Made by a program: the position numbers and the translations under genes
Shown here: piece after piece, positions 45,362 through 53,761 of the stretch
Layout of the letters: each line of letters opens with the position of its first letter
Position numbering within the stretch: the stretch's first letter is position 1
Notes under the pieces: model-generated
Databases searched by the model: none
Told to the model about the DNA's origin: nothing
The model's input: only the letters and a program-made list of their open reading frames with translations
DNA from: Formosa sp030427735
GTDB lineage: Bacteria; Bacteroidota; Bacteroidia; Flavobacteriales; Flavobacteriaceae
DNA length: 64,000 nucleotides
Direction: 5' to 3'
Assembly (NCBI RefSeq): GCF_051200825.1
Contig: NZ_CP195158.1
Location: forward strand, 2,170,001 to 2,234,000

Positions 45362-45371
45362 TATTACGTAT
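45362..45371. promoter_or_regulatory. TATTACGTAT box before the Crp/Fnr gene
   Basis: The ten-base box is 25 bp before the Crp/Fnr start codon and recurs as an inverted pair before the transporter operon (46228-46260). It is flanked by TAAGTAT (45355-45361) and ATACTTA (45383-45389), half-sites also present in the palindrome at 46413-46428. A shared regulator, possibly the Crp/Fnr protein itself, is the simplest reading. Confidence 0.45.
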
Positions 45372-45395
45372 TTTTATATTATATACTTACAGGGT

Positions 45396-46145
45396 ATGTC
45401 TATAATAAATACACAATATAAAATTAATAAAACCATACAAACACATTGCGCTTGTAATACGTGTTTGAACACAAATTGCCTAATAAAAAGAAATTTAGAA
45501 GCCCTTAACAGCACAGATATTCCTATTAACAAAAACACTTTACACTGTAAAAAGGGGCAACAATTTATTATTGAAGGCGCCCCCGTTAACGGCTTATATT
45601 TTATACTAAAAGGAAAAGCTAAAGTTTTTAGAACAGGCATTAATGGTAAAGAACAGATTGTTAGATTTGCTAAAGAAGGAGAAATTATAGGGCATCGCGG
45701 ATTTGGCACTGAGGAGTTTTATACTATCGGTGCGATTGCTTTAGAAAACACCGCACTTTGTTATTTCTCTAAACATGTGCTTCAAGATATACTTCACAAA
45801 ACCCCAAGCTTTACCTACGATTTAATGTTATTCTACGCCAACGAATTAAACCGCAGCGAATCTAAAGTAAAATCATTATCACAAATGACTGTGCGTGAGC
45901 GATTAGCCGACATGCTACTTTATATCAACAGAAAATTCGGATCGCTAAACGGATATTTAAATCTTCCTTTAAGCAGAAAAGAATATGCCGATTACGCTGG
46001 AACTTCAGAAGAACAGGTTATTAGAATATTTTCTTCGCTTAAAAAAGAAAACATTATAAAAGCTTCCGGTAAAAAAATAGGCATTCTAGACATTACACGG
46101 TTAAAGAATGAAATAAGCGAGCATAATTTCTTTTTAGATAGTTAA
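45396..46145 (+). CDS. Crp/Fnr-family transcriptional regulator
   Basis: A 249-residue regulator. The N-terminal part has a Cys cluster (CACNTCLNTNC, about 16-26). A cyclic-nucleotide-binding-type beta-barrel follows (KGQQFIIEGAPVNGLYFILKGKAKVF, GEIIGHRGF). The C-terminal winged helix is preceded by SQMTVRERLADMLLYI and has LPLSRKEYADYAGTSEEQVIRIFSSLKKENII. The Cys-rich start could hold an iron-sulfur cluster as in FNR, but the spacing is not standard. It lies directly upstream of a nitrate-type importer, so redox or nitrogen control of that operon is plausible. Confidence 0.88.
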   Translation: MSIINTQYKINKTIQTHCACNTCLNTNCLIKRNLEALNSTDIPINKNTLHCKKGQQFIIEGAPVNGLYFILKGKAKVFRTGINGKEQIVRFAKEGEIIGHRGFGTEEFYTIGAIALENTALCYFSKHVLQDILHKTPSFTYDLMLFYANELNRSESKVKSLSQMTVRERLADMLLYINRKFGSLNGYLNLPLSRKEYADYAGTSEEQVIRIFSSLKKENIIKASGKKIGILDITRLKNEISEHNFFLDS

Positions 46146-46227
46146 ACCAATTATCAAGCTCAACTCACTCCCCCTCAAAAGCTTAGTCCCAAGTATTACC
46201 CTATTTAAACATTACATTTTCATTCTA

Positions 46228-46260
46228 TATTACGTATTTCTCTTAAAAACATACGTAATA
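46228..46260. promoter_or_regulatory. Inverted TATTACGTAT / ATACGTAATA operator-like pair
   Basis: Two perfect 10-bp arms (46228-46237 and 46251-46260) are separated by 13 bp in the 299-bp gap upstream of the transporter operon. The same ten-mer occurs before the Crp/Fnr gene. Upstream gap sequence otherwise holds no gene; an ACTGAAAGTC box lies at 46288-46297. Confidence 0.5.
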
Positions 46261-46397
46261 CGCAATCAACATCACAATATTCAATTAACTGAAAGTCAAT
46301 AAACTATATTAAAAACCTGCGTTTTATCAGTTTTTATGCTGTATTAAAAAGTGCTTTTTATATGGTATTCATCATAACACATTTCAACAAGTACTTA

Positions 46398-46428
46398 TAT
46401 ATTTGAACAAAATAAGTATTAATACTTA
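46398..46428 (+). promoter_or_regulatory. TATATTTG promoter box and 16-bp palindrome before the ABC operon
   Basis: TATATTTG (46398-46405) fits the Bacteroidota TAnnTTTG -7 element, 40 bp before the ATG at 46445. TAAGTATTAATACTTA (46413-46428) is a perfect 16-bp palindrome placed at or just after the expected transcription start, so a bound protein there would block transcription. No clear -33 TTTG was seen. Confidence 0.45.
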
Positions 46429-46444
46429 ATTAAATAATCAAATT

Positions 46445-47839
46445 ATGAAAGCACTACTTAAAAAAACCATTTTCATCCTACCAGCTACTATCTTATTAAT
46501 AGCCTGTGGTAACAAAGAAAAACAACAGGCTTTAGCCGAACATGTTAGCACCACCCCTAGCACCTCAAAACACTTAGCTATCGAAAAACCACAATTAACT
46601 TTTGGCTTCATAAAATTAACAGACATGGCGCCTTTAGCCATAGCAAAAGAAAAAGGCTTTTTTGAAGATGAAGGCCTATTTGTTTCGGTTGAAGCACAAT
46701 CTAATTGGAAAAACGTACTAGACCGCGTTATAGACGGTCAATTAGATGGCTCCCATATGCTGGCAGGACAACCTATTGCCGCAGGAGCTGGCTTTGGAAG
46801 ACAGGCCGAATTGGTTACTCCTTTTTCAATGGATTTAAACGGAAACGGTATAACCGTATCTAACGATGTTTGGGACAAAATGAAACCAAATGTACCGACA
46901 GACTCAGACGGAAAACCAATACATCCCATTAAAGCAGATGCATTAAAACCAGTAATCGAGTCTTACAAAAAAGAAGGCAAAGCTTTTAAAATGGGTATGG
47001 TATTTCCTGTATCTACACACAATTACGAAATCAGATATTGGTTAGCTGCAGCAGGAATAAATCCTGGCATGTATACAGCAGATAATGTTCAAGGCCAAAT
47101 AGATGCCGAAGTTTTACTATCAGTAACCCCTCCTCCACAAATGCCAGCCACTTTAGAAGCTGGAACAATTTACGGTTACTGCGTAGGTGAACCTTGGAAC
47201 CAACAAGCTGTATTTAAAGGTATTGGTGTACCTGTAGTTACCAATTACGATATCTGGAAAAACAACCCTGAAAAAGTATTTGTAATGACCAAAAAATTTG
47301 TAGAAGACAACCCAAACACTGCCATAGCCGTAACCAAAGCCTTAATTAGAGCTGGACAATGGTTAGACGAACCAAGCAATAGAGCCGAAGCCGTTAAGAT
47401 ATTATCGATGTCTCAATATGTTGGTGCAGACGAAGCCGTAATTGCCAACTCTATGACAGGAACTTTTGAATTTGAAAAAGGTGATAAGCGTGATATGCCA
47501 GATTTCAATGTTTTTTACAAGTACAACGCCACCTATCCGTTTTATTCTGATGGTATTTGGTTCTTAACACAAATGCGCAGATGGGGACAAATACCTGAAG
47601 CTAAACCTGCTAATTGGTATTCCGAAACTATTAAAGACATTTACAGACCAGACATTTGGAAAAAAGCAGCTGCGCTTTTAGTTGAAGAAGGCCATATTCC
47701 AGCAACAGACATTCCCCAAACCGATGGCTTTAAACCTGCAACATCAGATTTTATAGATGGAACTATTTACGATGCCAAAAAGCCTATAGAATATATTAAT
47801 AGCTTCAGCATAGGTAACAAAGACGAAACCATTCAATAA
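46445..47839 (+). CDS. Nitrate-type ABC transporter substrate-binding lipoprotein (NrtA-like)
   Basis: A 464-residue lipoprotein (lipobox LLIAC, Cys21). The binding domain has LTFGFIKLTDMAPLAIAKEKGFFEDEGL, DGQLDGSHMLAGQPIAAGAGFG, FPVSTHNYEIRYWLAAAGINPG, PPPQMPATLEAGTIYGYCVGEPWNQQAV and FYSDGIWFLTQMRRWGQIPE. These match the NrtA/CmpA family that captures nitrate (or bicarbonate). The downstream permease and two ATPases complete the importer. Nitrate is favoured over bicarbonate by family resemblance only; no nitrate reductase is in the window. Confidence 0.88.
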   Translation: MKALLKKTIFILPATILLIACGNKEKQQALAEHVSTTPSTSKHLAIEKPQLTFGFIKLTDMAPLAIAKEKGFFEDEGLFVSVEAQSNWKNVLDRVIDGQLDGSHMLAGQPIAAGAGFGRQAELVTPFSMDLNGNGITVSNDVWDKMKPNVPTDSDGKPIHPIKADALKPVIESYKKEGKAFKMGMVFPVSTHNYEIRYWLAAAGINPGMYTADNVQGQIDAEVLLSVTPPPQMPATLEAGTIYGYCVGEPWNQQAVFKGIGVPVVTNYDIWKNNPEKVFVMTKKFVEDNPNTAIAVTKALIRAGQWLDEPSNRAEAVKILSMSQYVGADEAVIANSMTGTFEFEKGDKRDMPDFNVFYKYNATYPFYSDGIWFLTQMRRWGQIPEAKPANWYSETIKDIYRPDIWKKAAALLVEEGHIPATDIPQTDGFKPATSDFIDGTIYDAKKPIEYINSFSIGNKDETIQ

Positions 47840-47861
47840 CTCATTTAAAAACACATAAGTC

Positions 47862-48959
47862 ATGAAACAAAATATAGCTTTAGAAAAAGTTTCCAGATTT
47901 ATGGAAATAGGTCTTTTAAGTAGCGCTAAAGATCTGCTTACAGGAAACTTTACAAAACCAGATTATTTAAAAGTGCTTAGAAAAACTGTAGTTCCAATAG
48001 CTTCAATATTACTTTTTATAGGATTATGGCATTTAGGCGCAAAAGCCCTATACAATAGAGAAGCTAATTTTAAAATAGAAAACGCCTTAGAAACACAGGG
48101 TCCCGAAGCCGCCGATGAACTTCGTAAATGTATTGCATCGGGAGATATTAGTTGTCAACCAAACACCTTACCTTCTCCTAGTCAAGTTTGGGATTCGTAC
48201 AAATCCCTTATTACAGACCATAACCGAATTGCTGCAGACAAAGCCGCGTTTAAGGCTAAAACAGCCGACATTAACGCAACGCGCCTAGCTAACGGAGAAG
48301 CACCGATTACTTACACCGGAAGACCATCGTTTATAGATCAGATTATCATGAGCCTAAAAACTGTTTTTGCAGGTTTTCTATTAGCTTTTTTTATTGCAGT
48401 TCCAACAGGTATCTTAATCGGTTTAAGTCCAACTTTAAAGAGTGCTTTCAACTGGTTTATACAAATTTTCAAGCCTGTTTCTCCTGTAGTTTGGTATTTA
48501 TTGGTTTTCATGATTGTAAAAACCATACTTATAGATTCTAGCGAAGATAGTTCGTTTATCATCTCTTTTATTAGTGTTGGTTTATGCTCTATGTGGGCCA
48601 CACTTGTTAATACTGCTATGGGCGTTTCGACTGTAGATAAAGATTATATAAACGTTGCCAAAGTACTAAAATTGGGACCGTTTAAAAAAGTCTTTAAAGT
48701 TATTTTACCATCGTCCTTACCATTAATATTTACAGGATTAAAAATCACCCTATCGGTAGCCTGGATGGTATTAATAGCTATAGAACTTCTAGCGCAAAGT
48801 CCGGGACTAGGATCGTTTGTTTGGGAAGAATTTCAAAATGGTGCTAACGATTCCAATTCAAAAATTATTGTAGCCATGTTTGTAATAGGTATCATCGGTT
48901 TTTTACTGGACCGCATCATGCTTACTATTCAAAATTCAGTTTCATTCAATGCTAATTAA
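47862..48959 (+). CDS. Nitrate-type ABC transporter permease (NrtB-like)
   Basis: A 365-residue inner-membrane protein. After a first helix (VPIASILLFIGLWHLGAKAL) an extended, mostly polar segment of about 100 residues lies before the BPD_transp_1 domain. That domain has LLAFFIAVPTGILIGLSPTLKSAF and the EAA-type loop AKVLKLGPFKKVFKVILPSSLPLIFTGL. The extra segment makes it longer than typical NrtB (about 280). It is 22 bp after the binding-protein gene and 14 bp before the first ATPase gene. Confidence 0.9.
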   Translation: MKQNIALEKVSRFMEIGLLSSAKDLLTGNFTKPDYLKVLRKTVVPIASILLFIGLWHLGAKALYNREANFKIENALETQGPEAADELRKCIASGDISCQPNTLPSPSQVWDSYKSLITDHNRIAADKAAFKAKTADINATRLANGEAPITYTGRPSFIDQIIMSLKTVFAGFLLAFFIAVPTGILIGLSPTLKSAFNWFIQIFKPVSPVVWYLLVFMIVKTILIDSSEDSSFIISFISVGLCSMWATLVNTAMGVSTVDKDYINVAKVLKLGPFKKVFKVILPSSLPLIFTGLKITLSVAWMVLIAIELLAQSPGLGSFVWEEFQNGANDSNSKIIVAMFVIGIIGFLLDRIMLTIQNSVSFNAN

Positions 48960-48973
48960 AACAAAAGAAAATC

Positions 48974-49819
48974 ATGGCCTATTTAGAACTTAATAATGTA
49001 TCCAAAACTTATGGCAAAGGAGCTTCGGCATCTCATGTCTTATCAAACATCAATCTTTCTATAAACGAAGGTGAGTTTGTGGCAATAGTTGGTTTTACAG
49101 GTAGTGGCAAAACAACTCTCGTCAATTTAATCAACGGGTTAATTACCCCTACAAAAGGCGATATTTTATTTAAAGGAAAGCCAGTTACCGGTACAAGTCA
49201 CGAGCGCGGGGTTATTTTTCAAAATTACTCATTGCTACCGTGGCTAACCGTAGGACAAAACATCTATATCGCTGTTAAAGAAGCCTTTCCTAAGCTAAAA
49301 AAGCAAGAGATTAACACTATGGTCTCTAAATACGTAGCTATGGTAAATTTAACTCCTGCCCTAAACAAACGTCCTAAAGAGCTTTCGGGCGGTATGCGAC
49401 AACGTGTGGCGGTAGCGAGAGCCTTAGCCATGAAACCAGAAATGATTGTTATGGACGAGCCTTTAGGTGCTCTAGATGCACTTACCAGAGGAAATCTTCA
49501 GGACGAGATTTTAAAAATCTGGGGACAAGACAAACGCACGGCGCTACTCATTACAAACGATGTAGATGAAGGCATTTACATGGCCGATCGTATTATTCCG
49601 TTATGTCCTGGTCCAAATGCCACACTCGGTCCAGAATTTAAAATTAATATTGAAAGACCACGAGACAAAACCGAATTAAACGATAACCCTGAGTTTAAAC
49701 ATACACGAAACGCCATTATTGAATACTTAATGGATATTGGGGATAAACGCAAATCGGCATCAAAAAAGGAATATATCCTACCCAATTTAGAACCCAAAAG
49801 CTTTATCTCTCAGTTTTAA
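48974..49819 (+). CDS. Nitrate-type ABC transporter ATPase (first of two)
   Basis: A 281-residue ATPase: Walker A GFTGSGKTT (about 39-47), Q-loop FQNYSLLPWLTVGQNI, signature LSGGMRQRVAVARALAMKPEMIVMDEPLGALD, D-loop and ITNDVDEGIYMADRI in place of the usual ITHDVDEA. It lacks the NrtA-like C-terminal domain of cyanobacterial NrtC. With the next gene it forms a heterodimeric motor, as NrtC/NrtD do. Confidence 0.92.
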   Translation: MAYLELNNVSKTYGKGASASHVLSNINLSINEGEFVAIVGFTGSGKTTLVNLINGLITPTKGDILFKGKPVTGTSHERGVIFQNYSLLPWLTVGQNIYIAVKEAFPKLKKQEINTMVSKYVAMVNLTPALNKRPKELSGGMRQRVAVARALAMKPEMIVMDEPLGALDALTRGNLQDEILKIWGQDKRTALLITNDVDEGIYMADRIIPLCPGPNATLGPEFKINIERPRDKTELNDNPEFKHTRNAIIEYLMDIGDKRKSASKKEYILPNLEPKSFISQF

Positions 49820-49830
49820 AACTCGAATTT

Positions 49831-50661
49831 ATGACAACTACATCTATAAACACAGCTACATCATTAACAGAAAATGGCATTGTTTTTCCATCAAACAATA
49901 TCATGCTGGATTTAAACAATTTAAAAAAAGTATATCCAACACCAAAAGGCGATTATACCGTTTTAGAAGGGTTAAATCTGAAAATAAAAAAAGAAGAATT
50001 CGTTACCATAATTGGCCACTCTGGCTGCGGAAAAACCACCATGCTATCAATGATTGCTGGATTAAACAGTATTTCTGGCGGAAGCATTTCCGTATTAGGT
50101 AATCGCATAAAAGGCCCAGGGCCAGACAGAGGCGTTATCTTTCAATCACCAAGCTTAATGCCATGGATGACAGCCCTTCAAAATGTACTATTAGGCGTTA
50201 ACCAAGTATTTCCTAATGCCACCAAAAAACAACGCAACGATATTGCCAAATATTATCTTCAAAAAGTAGGATTAGAAGATGCGTTTCATAAAAAAGCGGT
50301 GTCGCTCTCTCAGGGCATGCAACAACGTGTAGGTATTGCCAGAGCTTTTGCTATAAAACCTAAAGTTTTACTTCTAGACGAGCCATTTGGCATGCTAGAT
50401 TCTTTAACCCGTGGCGAACTGCAAGACATTCTAATAGAAATATGGAATAAAGAAAAAATTACTGCTATTATGATAACCCACGATGTAGACGAAGCCATTT
50501 TCTTAGCAGACCGCGTGGTAATGATGACCAGCGGACCTAAAGCCAAAATAGGCGATGTATTAAATATAGATTTTGAAAGGCCAAGAACCCGAAAGGCTGT
50601 TTTAGAACACGACAATTACTACGCGTACAGAAAACATTTAATAGACTTTTTAGAACATTAA
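49831..50661 (+). CDS. Nitrate-type ABC transporter ATPase (second, NrtD-like)
   Basis: A 276-residue ATPase: Walker A GHSGCGKTT, Q-loop FQSPSLMPWMTALQNV, variant signature LSQGMQQRVGIARAFAIKPKVLLLDEPFGMLD and ITHDVDEAIFLADRVVMM. It has a 25-residue N-terminal extension. It follows the first ATPase by 11 bp and precedes the porin-like gene by 33 bp, consistent with a single operon. Confidence 0.92.
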   Translation: MTTTSINTATSLTENGIVFPSNNIMLDLNNLKKVYPTPKGDYTVLEGLNLKIKKEEFVTIIGHSGCGKTTMLSMIAGLNSISGGSISVLGNRIKGPGPDRGVIFQSPSLMPWMTALQNVLLGVNQVFPNATKKQRNDIAKYYLQKVGLEDAFHKKAVSLSQGMQQRVGIARAFAIKPKVLLLDEPFGMLDSLTRGELQDILIEIWNKEKITAIMITHDVDEAIFLADRVVMMTSGPKAKIGDVLNIDFERPRTRKAVLEHDNYYAYRKHLIDFLEH

Positions 50662-50694
50662 AAACCAATAATTACACCAATCAATCCAAAAAAA

Positions 50695-52005
50695 ATGAAA
50701 AAGCAAATTATCTTTTTACTTCTTGTTATTACTGCATTACAGTATACACACGCACAATTTATCCTCGATGGCGAATTTAGACCACGAACAGAGTACAGGC
50801 ATGGGTTTGGAAGCATTATGCCAGACCAAGCAGAACCTGGTTATTCTATAAGCACCCGAGCCCGACTAAATGCCGCTTACAAAACAGAAACCTATTCCTT
50901 TTATTTAAGTTTTCAAGATGTTTTAACTTGGGGTGAAAACCGACAAATAAAACCTGTAGACAGCAATAACTCTTTCGCAATATTTCAAGCATGGGCCAAC
51001 ATTAAATTAGGCTCTGGATTTTCAACCAAATTAGGACGCCAAATTATTTCTTACGACGACCAAAGGATTATGGGAGGCTTAGACTGGGCACAACAAGGCA
51101 GAAATCACGATGCGGCTTTAATACAATTTAAAAACGAATCGTTTATGTTAGATCTCGGACTCGCTTTCAATCAGGATTTCGATGATATTCCTGGCAATGT
51201 TAGCGGATTTGTAAATACTGGTAACGAATACACCGAAGACCCTGGATTCTTTACCTATAAAGCCATGCAGTACGTGTATTTAAAGAAAGAATGGAGCACT
51301 TTTAAAGCAAGTCTATTAGCTTTAAACAATATATTTCAGAACTTCGAAACCGAAAACGGAGCGCGTATTTATAACGGTTTTGGTACCAGCAGTCTTCAAA
51401 CTATTGGTACGCACTTAGAATTTACGCCTGGGAAATTTGGCCTTACAGGAAATGCTTTTTTTCAAACGGGAGACCGCGTAAACAAACTAGCCGTAAAAGG
51501 CGCATTTTTATTAGGTCTTGATGCCAGTTTTAAAATATCCGACGGTATTGGTTTAGGCGCTGGTATAGAAGTTATTAGTGGTAATGATGCCGACGCAGGC
51601 GAAACCAGAGCTTTTTTCCCACTTTACGGAACCAATCATAAATTTAACGGATTTATGGATTATTTTTATGTAGGTAACCACGCCAACTCTATTGGTTTAG
51701 TTGATGTACATGTAAGCGCAAATTTCAAATTAAACGATAGCTCTTCTCTATTTGTTAAAGTTCTTAATTTTAGCGGCGAACAAGATTTACCTAGTGGCGA
51801 AAAATCCCTTGGTACAGAATTAGATCTGGTATATTCTAAATCGTTTAAAGGATTTGGGTTAAAATTAGGCTATTCGCAAATGTTTGCCAGAGATGGCATG
51901 TACGAACTTAAAGGTGTTCCTGAAGACGATGCGGCAAGCGCACAAAATTGGGCATGGGCCATGTTAATAATGAAGCCTAAATTTTTAAACGGAAGTACAA
52001 ACTAA
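50695..52005 (+). CDS. Outer-membrane beta-barrel of the alginate-export/porin type
   Basis: A 436-residue protein with signal peptide (about 1-21, THA|QF) and alternating amphipathic strands: LDGEFRPRTEYRHGF, STRARLNAAYKTETYSFYLSFQDVLTWG, KLGRQIISYDDQRIMGGLDWAQQGRNHDAAL and FGLKLGYSQMF. This is the pattern of Alginate_exp-type barrels. As the last gene of the nitrate operon it probably lets the anion through the outer membrane rather than exporting alginate. Family assignment good, transported molecule inferred. Confidence 0.8.
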   Translation: MKKQIIFLLLVITALQYTHAQFILDGEFRPRTEYRHGFGSIMPDQAEPGYSISTRARLNAAYKTETYSFYLSFQDVLTWGENRQIKPVDSNNSFAIFQAWANIKLGSGFSTKLGRQIISYDDQRIMGGLDWAQQGRNHDAALIQFKNESFMLDLGLAFNQDFDDIPGNVSGFVNTGNEYTEDPGFFTYKAMQYVYLKKEWSTFKASLLALNNIFQNFETENGARIYNGFGTSSLQTIGTHLEFTPGKFGLTGNAFFQTGDRVNKLAVKGAFLLGLDASFKISDGIGLGAGIEVISGNDADAGETRAFFPLYGTNHKFNGFMDYFYVGNHANSIGLVDVHVSANFKLNDSSSLFVKVLNFSGEQDLPSGEKSLGTELDLVYSKSFKGFGLKLGYSQMFARDGMYELKGVPEDDAASAQNWAWAMLIMKPKFLNGSTN

Positions 52006-52040
52006 AAATTGATTTCAGTAACCAAAATTTATGAATCCAT

Positions 52041-52074
52041 AAAAAAATCCTCAATTCGCGTTGAGGATTTTTTT
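52041..52074. terminator. Bidirectional rho-independent terminator
   Basis: AAAAAAATCCTCAA (52041-52054) and TTGAGGATTTTTTT (52061-52074) form a perfect 14-bp stem around TTCGCG, with A-run and T-run flanks. It lies between the convergent porin-like gene and the transaldolase gene and can serve both. Confidence 0.92.
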
Positions 52075-52092
52075 ATGTAATGAAAAGAAAAA

Positions 52093-52746
52093 TTAGTTTC
52101 CTTTTTTATAATCTTCTAAAAATTTAGCCAAACCAATATCAGTAAGTGGGTGTTTTAATAAACCTTCAATAGAACTTAAAGGCCCTGTCATAACATCGGC
52201 ACCTAGTTTAGCACAATCGATAACGTGCATTGTATGACGTACAGAAGCTGCTAGAATTTGAGTTTCGAACGCATAATTATCATAAATATGACGAATTTCA
52301 GAAATCAAGTTTAAACCATCTGTAGAGATATCATCTAAACGACCAATAAACGGAGACACATAAGTTGCCCCTGCTTTAGCAGCTAACAATGCTTGTCCTG
52401 GAGAAAACACTAAGGTAACATTGGTTCTGACACCTTTTTCCGAAAAATATTTACAAGCCTTAACTCCATCTTTAATCATTGGCAATTTTACAACTATTTG
52501 TTCGTGTAGTTCTGCCAAAGCCTCACCTTCTCTAACCATACCTTCAAAATCTGTAGCAATAACCTCGGCGCTAACATCTCCATCAACTATATTACAGATA
52601 TCTACATAATGCTTTAAAATATTATCATGTCCTGTAATACCTTCTTTGGCCATTAATGAAGGGTTTGTGGTTACACCATCTAATACACCTAACTCTTGAG
52701 CTTCTTTTATTTGAGCTAAATTTGCTGTGTCGATAAAAAATTTCAT
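52093..52746 (-). CDS. tal: Transaldolase (small TalC/FSA family)
   Basis: A 217-residue cytoplasmic TIM-barrel enzyme: MKFFIDTANL, GVLDGVTTNPSLMAKEG, VSAEVIATD, the Schiff-base Lys87 in QIVVKLPM, TLVFSPGQALLAAKAGATYVSPFIGRLDD and ASVRHTMHV. Glu61 in SAEV corresponds to the position that is Gln in fructose-6-phosphate aldolases and Glu in true transaldolases of this size, so pentose-phosphate transaldolase is favoured. Monocistronic, converging on the porin-like gene through a shared terminator. Confidence 0.93.
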   Translation of the reverse strand: MKFFIDTANLAQIKEAQELGVLDGVTTNPSLMAKEGITGHDNILKHYVDICNIVDGDVSAEVIATDFEGMVREGEALAELHEQIVVKLPMIKDGVKACKYFSEKGVRTNVTLVFSPGQALLAAKAGATYVSPFIGRLDDISTDGLNLISEIRHIYDNYAFETQILAASVRHTMHVIDCAKLGADVMTGPLSSIEGLLKHPLTDIGLAKFLEDYKKGN

Positions 52747-52858
52747 TATTCTTAGTTTATTTTAGTTGTAAAAATATAGTGCTAATTTACAATTTTAAGA
52801 CCGCTTTTAAACTGTTTTTTATAAGATTTATAAGTTTATTTACGAAAACGTTTACGTT

Positions 52859-53662
52859 TTATAATTTATAATGGTTTATTATTAATTTTTCGTAAACACG
52901 GTCTGGCAACACATGTTTTAAAACTATAGAGAATTTCTGCATAAACTCCCCTACCTTATAATGAATTTTAGGCGATTTTGTGTTTATAATTTTATAAATA
53001 GCTTTAGCCATTACCAACGGATCTTTCCCAGAGTCTACATGCTCATCCATAAGTTTTAACGTATTTCCGTAAGGTATTTTATAAGGCGATTCGTTTGTAA
53101 CAGGTGCATGAAAACGTCCTGACGCTATATTGGTTGCAAAATCACCAGGAGCAACATTAGTCATTTTTATATTAAAATCTTTCAGCTCTATGCGATAAGC
53201 TTCGGTAAGTAATTCTAATGCGCCTTTACTTGCGCTGTAAATACCTCGATATGGCAAGCCCATATAGCCCGCTATAGAAGTGATATTGATAATTAAACCC
53301 GATTGCTGCGCTCGCATGGCAGGCAAAACAGCTTTAATAACCTCTAAAGGACCAAAAAAATTAGTATCGAAATGGCTTTTAATTTCTGCCGTTGGAATTT
53401 CTTCAATCGGCCCAGTTATTCCCACTCCAGCATTGTTAATCAGTACATCTATCCTGCCCTCGGCTTTCAATAACAGTTGCACGCACGCGCTTACCGTTAA
53501 AGGATCTCTTACATCTAATTTTAAAATAGGAAACTTACTCTTGCTGTATCGCTCTGGCGAACGACTTGTTCCGTAAACAATGTATCCTTTTTCTTTTAAA
53601 AACTCACCAATAGATTTACCTATTCCTGAAGATCCTCCCGTAATTAAAACAACTTTAGACAT
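52859..53662 (-). CDS. Short-chain dehydrogenase/reductase (SDR)
   Basis: A 267-residue classical SDR: cofactor motif LITGGSSGIGKSIG (6-19), DVRDP acidic strand, NNAGVGITGPIEEI, catalytic Ser in INITSIAGYMG, and YSASKGALELLTEAY with Tyr and Lys. C-terminal residues extend past the core (FMQKFSIVLKHVLPDRVYEKLI). The family oxidises or reduces many alcohols or ketones with NAD(P); the substrate cannot be inferred, and neighbours give no clue. Confidence 0.9.
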   Translation of the reverse strand: MSKVVLITGGSSGIGKSIGEFLKEKGYIVYGTSRSPERYSKSKFPILKLDVRDPLTVSACVQLLLKAEGRIDVLINNAGVGITGPIEEIPTAEIKSHFDTNFFGPLEVIKAVLPAMRAQQSGLIINITSIAGYMGLPYRGIYSASKGALELLTEAYRIELKDFNIKMTNVAPGDFATNIASGRFHAPVTNESPYKIPYGNTLKLMDEHVDSGKDPLVMAKAIYKIINTKSPKIHYKVGEFMQKFSIVLKHVLPDRVYEKLIINHYKL

Positions 53663-53761
53663 AATTAATTTTAATTTTTAAAGTGCCAAAAGTACAATTT
53701 TAAAAACGTAACTAAACCATTAAACACTCAAAGTCTATAGTTTTAAAATCTCGTAACTGCT

